Assembly (NCBI RefSeq): GCF_011769525.1
Contig: NZ_CP050440.1
Span: 3,597,501-3,661,500 of the forward strand
Origin: Tolypothrix sp. PCC 7910
GTDB lineage: Bacteria > Cyanobacteriota > Cyanobacteriia > Cyanobacteriales > Nostocaceae
Direction of reading: 5' to 3'
Length of the DNA: 64,000 bases
In this document: positions 35,257 through 44,482 of the stretch, piece after piece
Numbering within the stretch: the stretch's first letter is position 1
Layout of the letters: each line of letters begins with the position of its first letter
The notes under the pieces: generated by a model
Told to the model about the DNA's origin: nothing
Seen by the model: the letters and a program-made list of their open reading frames with translations, nothing else
The model's database searches: none
Position numbers and translations under genes: made by a program

Positions 35257-36513
35257 ATGAAAGTTAACTTACAACCGACCCTGAATGATAGTAATTTAGA
35301 TGCAAATCAAACGAATAGTCAGCGTCAGTTAGCCATTTCAATTTCAGCGATCGCAGAAGTTGTGGATCGGAATGTGCCACTAAATTTATGCTTAATTCTC
35401 GACCATAGTGGTTCGATGAATGGTCGACCTTTAGAAACTGTCAAGCAAGCAGCAAACCGTTTGGTTGATAGACTAAAACCAGGCGATCGCCTGACGATTG
35501 TGGTTTTCGATCACCGGGCTAAAGTACTGATACCCAATCAAGTTATTGAAGATCCAGAATATATTAAAAGACAAATTAACCGCTTAACTGCTGATGGTGG
35601 GACAGCCATTGATGAAGGGTTACGCTTGGGTATTGAGGAGTTGGCAAAGGGCAAAAAGGATACTGTTTCCCAAGTATTTTTATTAACTGATGGTGAGAAT
35701 GAACACGGTAATAATGATCGCTGTTTAAAATTTGCCCAGTTAGCTGCTAATTATAGTTTGACTTTAAATACTTTAGGATTTGGTGACAACTGGAATCAGG
35801 ATATTTTAGAAAAAATTGCAGACGCTGGTTTAGGAACCCTTTCCTACATTCAAAAAGCCGATCAGGTAGTGGAGGAGTTTAACCGTCTTTTTAGCCGCAT
35901 TCAAACAATTGGCTTGACTAATGCCTATTTGCTATTCTCCCTCATGCCAAATGTGCGCCTAGCGGAACTCAAACCCATTGCCCAAGTTTCCCCAGATACA
36001 ATTGAATTACCCTTCCAACAAGAAGCCGATGGCAGATTTGCTGTGCGCTTAGGCGATTTAATGAAGGATGCAGAGCGAGTAATTTTAGCTAATATTTATC
36101 TGGGACAATTACCTGAAGGTAAACAAGCGATCGCTAATTTACAAGTCCGTTATGACGATCCAGCTAGTAACCAAGTCGGTTTATTGACACCCAACATTCC
36201 AGTTTATGCCAATATAACTAGAGTTTACCAACCTGCTGCTAATCCCGAAGTGCAACAGTCTATCTTGGCATTAGCGAAGTATCGCCAAACTCAGTTAGCA
36301 GAAGCAAAATTACAACAAGGCGATCGCGCTGGTGCAGCCACTATGCTGCAAACTGCTGCAAAAACAGCTTTGCAAATGGGAGATACAGGTGCAGCCACAG
36401 TGTTGCAAACTTCCGCCACCAGATTGCAAGCTGGCCAAGAATTATCTGAAAGCGATCGCAAGAAAACCAGAATTGTCTCCAAAACCGTGTTGCAAGATAC
36501 ACCACGCCCATGA
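35257..36513 (+). CDS. VWA-domain protein (first of tandem pair)
   Basis: A 418-residue protein with a von Willebrand factor A domain (about 40-215). The MIDAS metal site shows DHSGSM (about 49-54), a downstream GGTAIDEG and FLLTDGENEHG. There is no signal peptide, so it is cytoplasmic. The C-terminal part is helical and conserved with the next gene (ALAKYRQTQLAEAKL, then GAATMLQTAAKTALQ). Its stop overlaps the start of the second VWA gene (ATGA). VWA proteins usually mediate metal-dependent protein contacts. No MoxR ATPase or toxin partner is visible here. The function is unknown. Confidence 0.88.
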   Translation: MKVNLQPTLNDSNLDANQTNSQRQLAISISAIAEVVDRNVPLNLCLILDHSGSMNGRPLETVKQAANRLVDRLKPGDRLTIVVFDHRAKVLIPNQVIEDPEYIKRQINRLTADGGTAIDEGLRLGIEELAKGKKDTVSQVFLLTDGENEHGNNDRCLKFAQLAANYSLTLNTLGFGDNWNQDILEKIADAGLGTLSYIQKADQVVEEFNRLFSRIQTIGLTNAYLLFSLMPNVRLAELKPIAQVSPDTIELPFQQEADGRFAVRLGDLMKDAERVILANIYLGQLPEGKQAIANLQVRYDDPASNQVGLLTPNIPVYANITRVYQPAANPEVQQSILALAKYRQTQLAEAKLQQGDRAGAATMLQTAAKTALQMGDTGAATVLQTSATRLQAGQELSESDRKKTRIVSKTVLQDTPRP

Positions 36514-37790
36514 AAGTAAAATTACTGTCGGCGCTAAGTGATACTAATATCGATCTGGCTCAATCAAGTAGCCAGCGTCAACTAGGAATTGCGATTTCTG
36601 CGATTGCTGGGGAATTTGACCGCTATCTTCCCCTGAATTTATGCTTGATTCTCGATAAAAGTGGTTCCATGCATGGGAAACCCATCAACACTGTGATTCA
36701 AGCAGTTGAGGGATTAGTCGATCAACTTAAAGTTGGCGATCGCATTTCGGTAGTCGCCTTTGCTGGTGCAGCTGAAGTTATTGTACCTAACCAGGAAGTC
36801 CAAGACCTAGACAGCATCAAAAAACTGATTAAAAGCAAACTTAACGCTAGCGGTGGGACGGTAATTGCTGAGGGTTTAGGCTTGGGAATTACAGAACTGA
36901 TGAAAGGAACTAAAGGAACTGTTTCCCAGGCATTTTTACTCACAGATGGACATGGCGAAAGCAGCTTGAAAATTTGGAAATGGGAGTTAGGCCCCGATGA
37001 CAACAAACGCTGTCTGGAACTCGCGCACAAGGCGACTAAGTTCAACCTCACTCTAAATACTTTAGGATTTGGGACTAATTGGAACCAGGATTTACTCGAA
37101 AAAATTGCCGATGCTGGTGGTGGGACTTTAGCTTATATTGAGCATCCAGAACAAGCAGTTGATGAATTTAGTCGTTTATTTAGACGTATTCAATCTGTAG
37201 GCTTGACTAACGCCTATTTGCTATTGTCCTTAATGCCAAATGTGCGGCTAGCGGAACTTAAACCCATCGCCCAAGTTTCCCCAGATACCATTGAGTTACC
37301 AGTGCAACAAGAAGCCGATGGCCGCTTTGCGGTGCGCTTGGGAGACTTAATGCAAGATGTGGAACGGGTAGTGTTAGCCAATATTTATCTTGGTCAATTA
37401 CCAGAAGGTAGACAAGAAATAGGGCAAATTCAAATTCGTTACGACGATCCAGCCCTAGATAAACAAGGCTTACTTTCTGCGATCGCACCTGTGTATGCAG
37501 ATGTGGTGCGAGTTTACCAACCAACAGTTAATCCCCAGGTACAGCAGTCAATTTTGGCATTAGCCAAATATCGCCAAACTCAATTAGCAGAAGCGAAATT
37601 AGAACAAGGCGATCGCGCTGGTGCAGCCACTATGCTACAAACCGCCGCTAAAACCGCCCTGCAAATAGGTGATACAGGTGCAGCCACAGTATTACAAACT
37701 TCCGCCACTCGCCTACAAGCTGGGGAAGAACTTTCGGAAGGCGATCGTAAGAAAACTAGAATTGTCTCAAAGACAGTTTTACAAGAATAA
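36510..37790 (+). CDS. VWA-domain protein (second of tandem pair)
   Basis: A 426-residue paralogue of the preceding protein, translationally coupled to it by a 4-bp ATGA overlap. The MIDAS motif is DKSGSM (about 49-54), with SGGTVIAEGLGLG and FLLTDGHGES. It differs by a longer loop (SSLKIWKWELGPDDNK) after the TDG motif. The C-terminal half is nearly the same as in the first copy, including NAYLLLSLMPNVRLAELKP and the ALAKYRQTQLAEAKL helix, suggesting recent duplication or gene conversion. The two copies may form a hetero-oligomer. The substrate is unknown. Confidence 0.88.
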   Translation: MKVKLLSALSDTNIDLAQSSSQRQLGIAISAIAGEFDRYLPLNLCLILDKSGSMHGKPINTVIQAVEGLVDQLKVGDRISVVAFAGAAEVIVPNQEVQDLDSIKKLIKSKLNASGGTVIAEGLGLGITELMKGTKGTVSQAFLLTDGHGESSLKIWKWELGPDDNKRCLELAHKATKFNLTLNTLGFGTNWNQDLLEKIADAGGGTLAYIEHPEQAVDEFSRLFRRIQSVGLTNAYLLLSLMPNVRLAELKPIAQVSPDTIELPVQQEADGRFAVRLGDLMQDVERVVLANIYLGQLPEGRQEIGQIQIRYDDPALDKQGLLSAIAPVYADVVRVYQPTVNPQVQQSILALAKYRQTQLAEAKLEQGDRAGAATMLQTAAKTALQIGDTGAATVLQTSATRLQAGEELSEGDRKKTRIVSKTVLQE

Positions 37791-37832
37791 TTGCTAGGGT
37801 GAGTATAATTCGTAATTTGTAATTCGTAATTT

Positions 37833-38219
37833 ATGAAAGTCAATGGCATTCATCATATCGCCATCATTTGTTCTGACTACGAACGTTCTAAAAAATTTTA
37901 TGTAGAGGTCTTAGGGTTTCAGATTATTGAAGAAACTTTTCGCGCACACCGCAATTCTTATAAGTTAGATTTACGAGTCGGCGAGAATAGCCAAATTGAA
38001 TTATTTTCTTTTCCTAATCCACCGCAAAGACCTAGCACTCCCGAAGCTTGCGGTTTAAGACATTTAGCATTTGCAGTTGATGATATTGAGCAAACTGTGA
38101 TTGATTTACAATCGCAAGGTATAGAAGTCGAAAATATTAGAGTTGACGCAATTACAGGCAAGAAATTTACTTTCTTTAAAGACCCAGATAACTTGCCATT
38201 AGAAATTTATGAGAGTTAG
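37833..38219 (+). CDS. VOC-family protein (glyoxalase/YaeR-like)
   Basis: A 128-residue vicinal-oxygen-chelate fold protein: GIHHIAIICSDYERSKKFYVEVLGF (about 5-29) starts the first beta-alpha-beta repeat with the metal-ligand His, and LRHLAFAVDDIEQTVIDLQSQGI the second, ending FFKDPDNLPLEIYES with the closing Glu. The VLGFQIIEETFRA pattern resembles the YaeR/SMU1112c group of lactoylglutathione-lyase-like proteins. The substrate is not known. It starts 43 bp after the VWA pair, behind AATTCGTAATT repeats. Confidence 0.85.
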   Translation: MKVNGIHHIAIICSDYERSKKFYVEVLGFQIIEETFRAHRNSYKLDLRVGENSQIELFSFPNPPQRPSTPEACGLRHLAFAVDDIEQTVIDLQSQGIEVENIRVDAITGKKFTFFKDPDNLPLEIYES

Positions 38220-38270
38220 GTTTTAATTCCTAAATTTAATAAAAGCTACACTAATTGGTAAAATTGCAAT

Positions 38271-39065
38271 ATGTTTGACAACATTTGCAAGTTTCTCGCG
38301 GAAAATTTCTCCACCGACTTTGCCACGTGGTTGCTAGGAGAACCGATAACTTTCACTGAACTTAGTCCTCAAGAATTATCCCTCGAACCTATTCGAGCTG
38401 ATGCTCTAATTTTGCTACAGTCTGCACAAGAGGTATTGCATCTAGAATTCCAAACCCAAGTTGATGTGGAAATTCCTTTTCGGATGCTAGATTATCGGGT
38501 TCGCGTCTATCGCCGCTTCCCAAGAAAAGCAATGCATCAAGTTGTCATTTATCTCAAACAGACGAATTCAGATTTGGTGCAACAAAATACATTTTCAATT
38601 CCTCGTACGCGCCATGAATTTACAGTTATCAGACTCTGGGAACAGCCGACTGATGTATTTTTAAGAACGCCGGGGTTATTACCCTTGGCTGTATTAAGTA
38701 GTACTATTGAACCAGAAGCTGTTCTAAATGACGTGGCACAGCAAATTAATAGCATCACTGAATTAAAAACTCAAAGTAATATTGCTGCTTCCACGGCAAT
38801 TTTAGCTGGATTAGTATTAGATAGAGAAGTGATTAAACGAGTTTTGAGGTCAGATATTATGCGTGACTCAGTAATCTATCAAGATATTTTAGAAGAGGGG
38901 AAAGCTAAAGGTATAGCTGAAGGTAAGGCTGAAGCTTTATTGGAAGTGGCAATAAATCTAATTAATACTGATATGGCATTAGAACAAATAGCCAAAGTTA
39001 CAGGTTTATCAATAGATCAATTACAACAACTACAAGCAGAATTAGAAAGCAACAATAATCAATAA
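38271..39065 (+). CDS. Rpn/DUF4351-like PD-(D/E)XK family protein
   Basis: A 264-residue protein of the Rpn-like (recombination-promoting nuclease, transposase_31-like) group that is very common in cyanobacteria. The N-terminal nuclease-like fold shows RADALILLQSAQEVLHLEFQTQ (about 41-62), where the D and the E-x-Q match the PD-(D/E)XK core. After it come a helical region and a C-terminal coiled segment with EEGKAKGIAEGKAEALLE (about 206-223). In this family that repeat-like tail varies widely. Nuclease activity in vivo is not established for most members. It stands alone. Confidence 0.8.
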   Translation: MFDNICKFLAENFSTDFATWLLGEPITFTELSPQELSLEPIRADALILLQSAQEVLHLEFQTQVDVEIPFRMLDYRVRVYRRFPRKAMHQVVIYLKQTNSDLVQQNTFSIPRTRHEFTVIRLWEQPTDVFLRTPGLLPLAVLSSTIEPEAVLNDVAQQINSITELKTQSNIAASTAILAGLVLDREVIKRVLRSDIMRDSVIYQDILEEGKAKGIAEGKAEALLEVAINLINTDMALEQIAKVTGLSIDQLQQLQAELESNNNQ

Positions 39066-39111
39066 ATTTTAAACTTTGCTGATTAACTAATCCTCATGAA
39101 TTCAATAAATA

Positions 39112-39136
39112 ATCGGTGCAGTTAACCTGCACCGAT
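39112..39136. terminator. Bidirectional hairpin terminator
   Basis: A perfect 10-bp stem, ATCGGTGCAG (39112-39121) and CTGCACCGAT (39127-39136), with the loop TTAAC, between convergent genes (ends 39065 and 39170). There is no long T-run. Confidence 0.7.
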
Positions 39137-39169
39137 CGCAAATTCAGATGGATTAAACATTCTATTGTC

Positions 39170-40246
39170 TTATGCCAATGCTGAAGCCTGTGGTTTAGCA
39201 AAAATCATGCGTCCTGCTGTAGTTTGCAAAGCACTAGTGACTACTACTCGCAGTTCACCGCCTACATAAGCACTACCTTCCTCAACAACAACCATTGTGC
39301 CATCGTCTAGGTAGCCGATTCCTTGGCTGGGTTCTTTACCTTCTTTGAGAATTTTCAAATCGAGGTTATCCCCAGGTAAATAGGTGGGACGAACGGCGTT
39401 AACTAAGTCATTGACATTTAAAACTGGCACTTTCTGGACGCTAGCAACTTTTGATAAGTTGTAGTCGTTAGTCAGCAATGTCCCGTTAATGTCTTGAGCA
39501 AATCTGACTAACTTCGCATCAACTGTGGGAATATCTTCGTAATCAGAGGGATTAATCAGGATGCGTTCTGGATAAGCTTCTTTAATGCGGTTGAGAATTT
39601 CTAATCCTCTTCTTCCCCTTACCCGTTTTTGGTCTTTACTCGCATCAGCTACTTGTTGCAATTCTTGCAAGACAAATTGCGGTACGATAATTTGCCCTTC
39701 CAGAAAACCAGTTTCTAAAAGTGCTTCAATCCGACCATCAATAATACAGCTTGTATCTAAAACTTTAGTATTAGCAGGTTTAAGAGTACCTTCTGCTACC
39801 ATCGTTTCTACGGTGTTGGGATTAATAAACCGCAATAAGCCGCGTCCGTGGGTATCTGCCAAATTCATACCAGTGACCGACAATATAATACTGCCAACCA
39901 CTGCTACTAAAGGCTTAATAAAACTAAAATCTGGGGGAATGGGTAATAAAAATAACGGTGCAAGCATGAGGTTGGCTAACAATAACCCAATCACCAAACC
40001 AATGGCACGCGTTAAAATTACTTCTAGAGGCATTTCTCGGACTTGTGCTTCTAGGCGGCGATATGTAGTTTGGAAACTTAGCCCAACTGCACCACCAATG
40101 ATTGCGGCAAAGACGGCAACAACTAAGCGCAATGCTTCTAAATTTGTAACGTTGTCTAGCGAACCATTGGGTAGTAGTTCAATGCTATAGAACCCTATTC
40201 CCGATGCTGCTAGGATGAATGAGAGAATAATAATTGCATCAAGCAT
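39170..40246 (-). CDS. PIN-TRAM membrane protein (YacL-like)
   Basis: A 358-residue protein from ATG 40246; an upstream in-frame TTG at 40267 is not preferred. About four N-terminal membrane helices (AIIILSFILAASGIGFY through SVTGMNLADTHGRG) precede a PIN nuclease domain (about 160-280) with LDTSCIIDGRIEALLETG and NGTLLTNDYNLSKVA, and a C-terminal TRAM domain with QGIGYLDDGTMVVVEEG. YacL-type proteins have this PIN-TRAM layout; the RNA target is unknown. It stands alone and converges with the Rpn-like gene across the hairpin. Confidence 0.9.
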   Translation of the reverse strand: MLDAIIILSFILAASGIGFYSIELLPNGSLDNVTNLEALRLVVAVFAAIIGGAVGLSFQTTYRRLEAQVREMPLEVILTRAIGLVIGLLLANLMLAPLFLLPIPPDFSFIKPLVAVVGSIILSVTGMNLADTHGRGLLRFINPNTVETMVAEGTLKPANTKVLDTSCIIDGRIEALLETGFLEGQIIVPQFVLQELQQVADASKDQKRVRGRRGLEILNRIKEAYPERILINPSDYEDIPTVDAKLVRFAQDINGTLLTNDYNLSKVASVQKVPVLNVNDLVNAVRPTYLPGDNLDLKILKEGKEPSQGIGYLDDGTMVVVEEGSAYVGGELRVVVTSALQTTAGRMIFAKPQASALA

Positions 40247-40497
40247 GGTTTTTTGGTTTTCCTGCAACTGTATTAACCGAAAAAGTTTAAGTATTTTTTA
40301 TTTCATAGGCAAAATAGCTTTAGAAATGTTTACTTAACTCTAGGGGTTTAAGCAGGTAATATCTGCAAATATTATAACCAAATAGTTTTAGCTTCATATT
40401 TTTAATTGTTTTGTTGTAAAACGATAATACTTGTAAATAAACTACTAATTTTTATCCTTTGTAATTCTCAGTATGATGAATTTTATTGTTTCTTACA

Positions 40498-41682
40498 ATG
40501 CCTCAAAAAGTTAATTTTTATAGCACTCCTACTTCTGCTTATGTGCATATTCCATTTTGCAGACGGCGGTGCTTTTATTGTGATTTCCCAATATCTGTTG
40601 TGGGCGATCGCTTGCGCGGGGAAACATCAGGTACGATTTCCCAATATGTAGAAGTGCTAACTCAAGAAATTGCTACCGCACCGAGATTGGGTCAACCTCT
40701 AAAGACAATTTTTTTCGGTGGTGGAACTCCTTCGCTGCTATCAATAGAGCAGTTACAGCAGATATTAACAGCTTTAGAGCAGCATTTTGGTATTTTACCT
40801 GGGGCAGAGATTTCTATGGAAATGGACCCAGGGACATTTGATTTAGCACATATAGCAGGGTACCGCAGTCTGGGGGTGAATCGTGTCAGTTTAGGTATAC
40901 AGGCGTTTCAAGAAGAGTTATTAAAACTTGCTGGGCGATCGCACTCAATTGCAGATATTTTTGCAGCTGTGGAATTAGTCCGCAAAGTCGAGATTCCCGA
41001 ATTTAGTTTAGACTTAATTTCTGGTTTACCGCATCAGTCTTTAGAGCAATGGCAAGATTCCCTAGCTAAAGCATTAGCGATCGCACCAACTCACATCTCG
41101 ATTTATGACCTTACCATAGAGCCAGGTACAGCCTTTGGTCGATACTACGAACCTGGCGCTAATCCTTTACCCACAGATGAAACCACAGTCAAAATGTACC
41201 AAATGGCACAGCAAGTTTTGACTGATGCAGGTTATGAACATTATGAAATTTCCAATTATGCCCAGTCTGGACATCAGTGTCAGCATAATCGGGTTTATTG
41301 GGAGAATCGTCCTTATTATGGTTTTGGTATGGGTGCAGCCAGCTATATTGAAGGGAAGCGTTTCACTCGTCCGCGTAAAACCAAAGAGTATTACGCATGG
41401 GTAAAAGCTGGTTGTGTAGTTGATTGTGAAATCACACCACTCAATGAAGTGTTATTAGAAACCTTAATGTTAGGCTTGCGCCTAGCTGAAGGTGTGAGTT
41501 TAGCAGCTTTAGCGGCAGATTTTAGCGAAGCTAAACTAGAAGAACTTCATAAATTTCTCAAGCCGTATTTTGCAAAAGGCTGGGTAGAGGTAATAAATGG
41601 AAGATTACGCCTAACCGACCCCCAAGGATTTTTATTTTCTAATGTAGTTTTAGCAGATTTATTTTCTAAATTTGGTGAATAA
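40498..41682 (+). CDS. hemW: HemW-like radical SAM protein
   Basis: A 394-residue protein from ATG 40498; the TTG four codons upstream is rejected. Radical SAM motif CxxxCxxC at C21-C25-C28 (HIPFCRRRCFYCDF) binds the 4Fe-4S cluster. The GGGTPSLLS block, SMEMDPGTF and the YEISNYAQSGHQCQHN segment fit the HemW group (formerly called oxygen-independent coproporphyrinogen oxidase-like), which is thought to insert or traffic heme rather than decarboxylate coproporphyrinogen. It lacks the N-terminal extension of true HemN. Confidence 0.93.
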   Translation: MPQKVNFYSTPTSAYVHIPFCRRRCFYCDFPISVVGDRLRGETSGTISQYVEVLTQEIATAPRLGQPLKTIFFGGGTPSLLSIEQLQQILTALEQHFGILPGAEISMEMDPGTFDLAHIAGYRSLGVNRVSLGIQAFQEELLKLAGRSHSIADIFAAVELVRKVEIPEFSLDLISGLPHQSLEQWQDSLAKALAIAPTHISIYDLTIEPGTAFGRYYEPGANPLPTDETTVKMYQMAQQVLTDAGYEHYEISNYAQSGHQCQHNRVYWENRPYYGFGMGAASYIEGKRFTRPRKTKEYYAWVKAGCVVDCEITPLNEVLLETLMLGLRLAEGVSLAALAADFSEAKLEELHKFLKPYFAKGWVEVINGRLRLTDPQGFLFSNVVLADLFSKFGE

Positions 41683-41803
41683 GTATTCAGGCTAAATGTG
41701 CTGATTATACATTACATTATGTCTTAATAATTCAGTGAGTGAATTAAGTTGGATAGAACAATCTGAAATAATCTTGTTATCTTTAGGTAGAGGTATTTAA
41801 CCT

Positions 41804-42070
41804 ATGACTATTAATCTTAAACCTGAACATGAGCAATTGATCAAAGCGCAAATTGCTAGTGGTAGATTTACAAATGCAGATGAGGTAATTGGTACAGCAT
41901 TGAAATTACTAGAAAAGTTGAATGCTGAGTACAGCCAATGGGTAGAAGAAACTCGCCAAAAAGTTGAAGTCGCTATTGCTGAAATGGACAGAGGAGAAGG
42001 ATTAGACGGTGAGATAGTTACTATGCAAATACTTGAAAGATTCCAAAAAGCACGCGAGGCGGCAGAATGA
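41804..42070 (+). CDS. parD: ParD-family antitoxin
   Basis: An 88-residue antitoxin. The N-terminus MTINLKPEHEQLIKAQIASGRFTNADEVIGTALKLLEKL is a ribbon-helix-helix DNA-binding domain of the ParD/CopG type, followed by an acidic, flexible tail that wraps the toxin. Its stop overlaps the toxin start (ATGA), and AGAGG lies 11 nt before its ATG. Such operons autoregulate by antitoxin binding to their own promoter. Confidence 0.92.
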   Translation: MTINLKPEHEQLIKAQIASGRFTNADEVIGTALKLLEKLNAEYSQWVEETRQKVEVAIAEMDRGEGLDGEIVTMQILERFQKAREAAE

Positions 42071-42372
42071 GCCGTTACATCATCTCACCTTCTGCAAGCA
42101 GAGATTTAAATGAGATTGCAGATTATTTTTTGACAATAAATCTGGAAGCAGGAGAAAAGCTTTTTAGAGAATTCAATAAAAAATGTCAAAACTTAGCTAA
42201 ATTTCCAAATATAGGGCGTATTTATTCTCACATTAAGCCTGAGTTACGTGGTCTTCCACTTGATGGTTACGTCATCTTATATCGAGTGGTGGATGATGGG
42301 GTGGAAATTTTACGTGTAGTGAGTGCACGTAGAGATTTAGAAACATTATTTTCAGATATAGACGATTCTTGA
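42067..42372 (+). CDS. parE: ParE/RelE-family toxin
   Basis: A 101-residue toxin of the ParE group: SRYIISPSASRDLNEIADYFLTINLEAGEKLFREFNKKCQNLAKFPNIGR opens the RelE/ParE fold, and LDGYVILYRVVDDGVEILRVVSARRDLETLF completes it, with a conserved RRDLE end. ParE toxins poison DNA gyrase. It is encoded directly behind the antitoxin with a 4-bp overlap, an intact type II toxin-antitoxin operon. Confidence 0.92.
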   Translation: MSRYIISPSASRDLNEIADYFLTINLEAGEKLFREFNKKCQNLAKFPNIGRIYSHIKPELRGLPLDGYVILYRVVDDGVEILRVVSARRDLETLFSDIDDS

Positions 42373-42456
42373 AAAGTGATTAGAATTGAGAAATTGAAAT
42401 ATGAATTTATTGAGTAATAAAGCCTAATCAAGTTAGTCCAAATATAAGTATAAATT

Positions 42457-43491
42457 ATGTCTAATCAATTAGAACAGTTTGCGAGTGATAATTACTCTGG
42501 AATTTGCCCTCAAGCGCTGGAATACATGCTAAAAGCTAATCAAGGAAGCGCTCCAGCTTATGGAAATGATGAATGGACGCAAAAAGCAACAGATTATTTT
42601 CGTAAGTTATTTGAAATTGATTGCGAAGTATTTTTTGCTTTTAACGGGACAGCCGCGAATTCTCTATCTTTAGCTGCACTTTGTCAGTCATATCACAGCG
42701 TCATTTGTCATGAAACATCCCACATTGAAACAGATGAATGTGGCGCACCAGAGTTTGCTTCTAATGGTTCTAAGTTACTACTAGCTAAAGGGGAAAATGG
42801 GAAGTTAACAGCACAGGCTATAGAATCACTAGTAACTAAGCGCACTGACATTCATTATCCTAAGCCAAAAGTTATTAGTATTACCCAAGCTACAGAAGTA
42901 GGAACTTTATATTCTCTGGATGAATTGGCAGCAATTAAAGAAACTGCGCGCAAGTATAACTTAAAAATTCACATGGATGGCGCTCGTTTTGCAAATGCAG
43001 TTGCTGCTATGAATAAAACTCCAGCGGAACTTTCTTGGAAAAGTGGTGTAGATGTGTTGTGTTTTTGTGGCACAAAAAATGGTATGGCTTTAGGAGAAGC
43101 AATTATTTTCTTCAATAAAGCTTTAGCAGAAGATTTTGACTATCGCTGTAAACAAGCAGGTCAATTAGCTTCAAAAATGCGATTTATTTCTGCTCCCTGG
43201 TTAGGGTTACTGGAAACCGACGCATGGTTAAATAATGCGCGACACGCAAATCAATGTGCTGAATATTTAGAAAATAAATTAATAAATATTGATGGCGTTG
43301 AAATGATGTTTCCTAGAGAAGCAAATGCTGTATTTGCCAAACTACCAGAACACACAATTAAAATTTTAAAAGAAAAAGGCTGGCAATTTTACACTTTTAT
43401 TGGTGTGGGCGGAGTTCGTTTTATGTGTTCTTGGAATACCACACAATCTAGAATTGATGAACTTGTAAATGATATTAAGAATTCAATTTGA
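42457..43491 (+). CDS. ltaE: Low-specificity threonine aldolase
   Basis: A 344-residue pyridoxal-phosphate enzyme of fold type I that splits threonine or allo-threonine to glycine and acetaldehyde. The Schiff-base lysine lies in CFCGTKNGMALGEA (about K206), preceded by HMDGARFANAVAAM, the cofactor-Asp segment. FASDNYSGICPQALEYMLKAN is the family opening. The length fits LtaE and related beta-eliminating lyases. It follows the ParDE pair by 84 bp in the same direction, but no functional link is apparent. Confidence 0.9.
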   Translation: MSNQLEQFASDNYSGICPQALEYMLKANQGSAPAYGNDEWTQKATDYFRKLFEIDCEVFFAFNGTAANSLSLAALCQSYHSVICHETSHIETDECGAPEFASNGSKLLLAKGENGKLTAQAIESLVTKRTDIHYPKPKVISITQATEVGTLYSLDELAAIKETARKYNLKIHMDGARFANAVAAMNKTPAELSWKSGVDVLCFCGTKNGMALGEAIIFFNKALAEDFDYRCKQAGQLASKMRFISAPWLGLLETDAWLNNARHANQCAEYLENKLINIDGVEMMFPREANAVFAKLPEHTIKILKEKGWQFYTFIGVGGVRFMCSWNTTQSRIDELVNDIKNSI

Positions 43492-43711
43492 GTAGAATAA
43501 ATTGCTTACTCTCATAATATGCTTATAGTGAGTATCGAAAAATTTTATGGTAAAAATTTTCGACCTGAATAAAATCACAGATGCATCTAAAAGAATTGCT
43601 GAGATTTATTTTTGCTAGCTATAGCTATACGCTCCTATGCCAAAATGAAAATAACTAATACCATAAGGTGAGCGATCGCTCTGAAAGCTAGATAAAGGAT
43701 TGACCTGAGCA

Positions 43712-44371
43712 ATGGCAGACCCAACTAATCATAATGAAGCGGGAGAGGTAGCTCCCAGCACTGTTGACAAACAGGCCCCCAGTGTTGCTGAAGAACACGC
43801 TCCCAGCACCAGCGAACCAGTAGCGACAGACCTCCCTACTGCCAACACGCCAGATCCCAAAGCAGCAAACCCAAAAACTAACCCCAATGCTGCTACAACT
43901 ACCACTGCGGCCCCTAAGCGTGAAAAACCTGCCGCTAAAGCAGATGGAGAAGAAAAACCCGCTGCTAAAGCCGCCGCAGCCAAAAAAGAAAAAGCTCCTG
44001 CTGTTGAAGATAAGCCATTTGTAGAGTTTATCCAGCAACACTACTTACCAGCTGTACAAACAGCAATTACTCAGCAAGGTGTCGCTGATTTACAGTTGTC
44101 TTTTGCTAAACAGAAGGTTCCTATCTCTGGCTTTGAATCAGCCGAGGACTGCTACCAACTTGTAGGAAGTTGGCAAAACGGTTTGCGCCAGTTCAATCTT
44201 TATTTCCCTGATGAAGATATTCAAGGGAAAAAAGGATTCTCTTGTAATGAAGGTAAAAAACCTAGCACACTAGAATCCTTCTTAATAGATGAACGTAAAA
44301 TTACTCTGGACTTACTAGTATTTGGTCTAGTGCAGCGCTTAAACGGGCAAAAGTGGCTAGGTAGAAATTAG
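43712..44371 (+). CDS. DUF2996 protein with Pro/Ala-rich N-terminus
   Basis: A 219-residue protein. The first 110 residues are a Pro/Ala/Lys-rich, disordered extension (AAKADGEEKPAAKAAAAKK). The C-terminal 110 form the cyanobacterial and plastid DUF2996 domain (VEFIQQHYLPAVQTAITQQG, then GSWQNGLRQFNLYF, ending RLNGQKWLG). The domain is of unknown function and is restricted to oxygenic phototrophs as far as I know. There is no signal peptide, so it is cytoplasmic. The extension is longer than the folded part and may be a linker or a low-complexity interaction region. Confidence 0.85.
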   Translation: MADPTNHNEAGEVAPSTVDKQAPSVAEEHAPSTSEPVATDLPTANTPDPKAANPKTNPNAATTTTAAPKREKPAAKADGEEKPAAKAAAAKKEKAPAVEDKPFVEFIQQHYLPAVQTAITQQGVADLQLSFAKQKVPISGFESAEDCYQLVGSWQNGLRQFNLYFPDEDIQGKKGFSCNEGKKPSTLESFLIDERKITLDLLVFGLVQRLNGQKWLGRN

Positions 44372-44441
44372 TCATTGGTCATTTGTCATTTGTCATTAGG
44401 TAGGGGTAATTGGTAATGGGGTTTGGTGTTTGGTGTTTGTT
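44372..44441. repeat. Heptamer repeats after DUF2996
   Basis: TCATTGG, TCATTTG twice and TCATTAG (44372-44399), then GTAGGGG, TAATTGG, TAATGGG and GTTTGGT units up to about 44441, nearly all in phase. This is another STRR array, between convergent genes. Confidence 0.8.
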
Positions 44442-44482
44442 ATTTTGCCTTATCCCCCAGTCCCCAGTCCCTAACCCCTATT

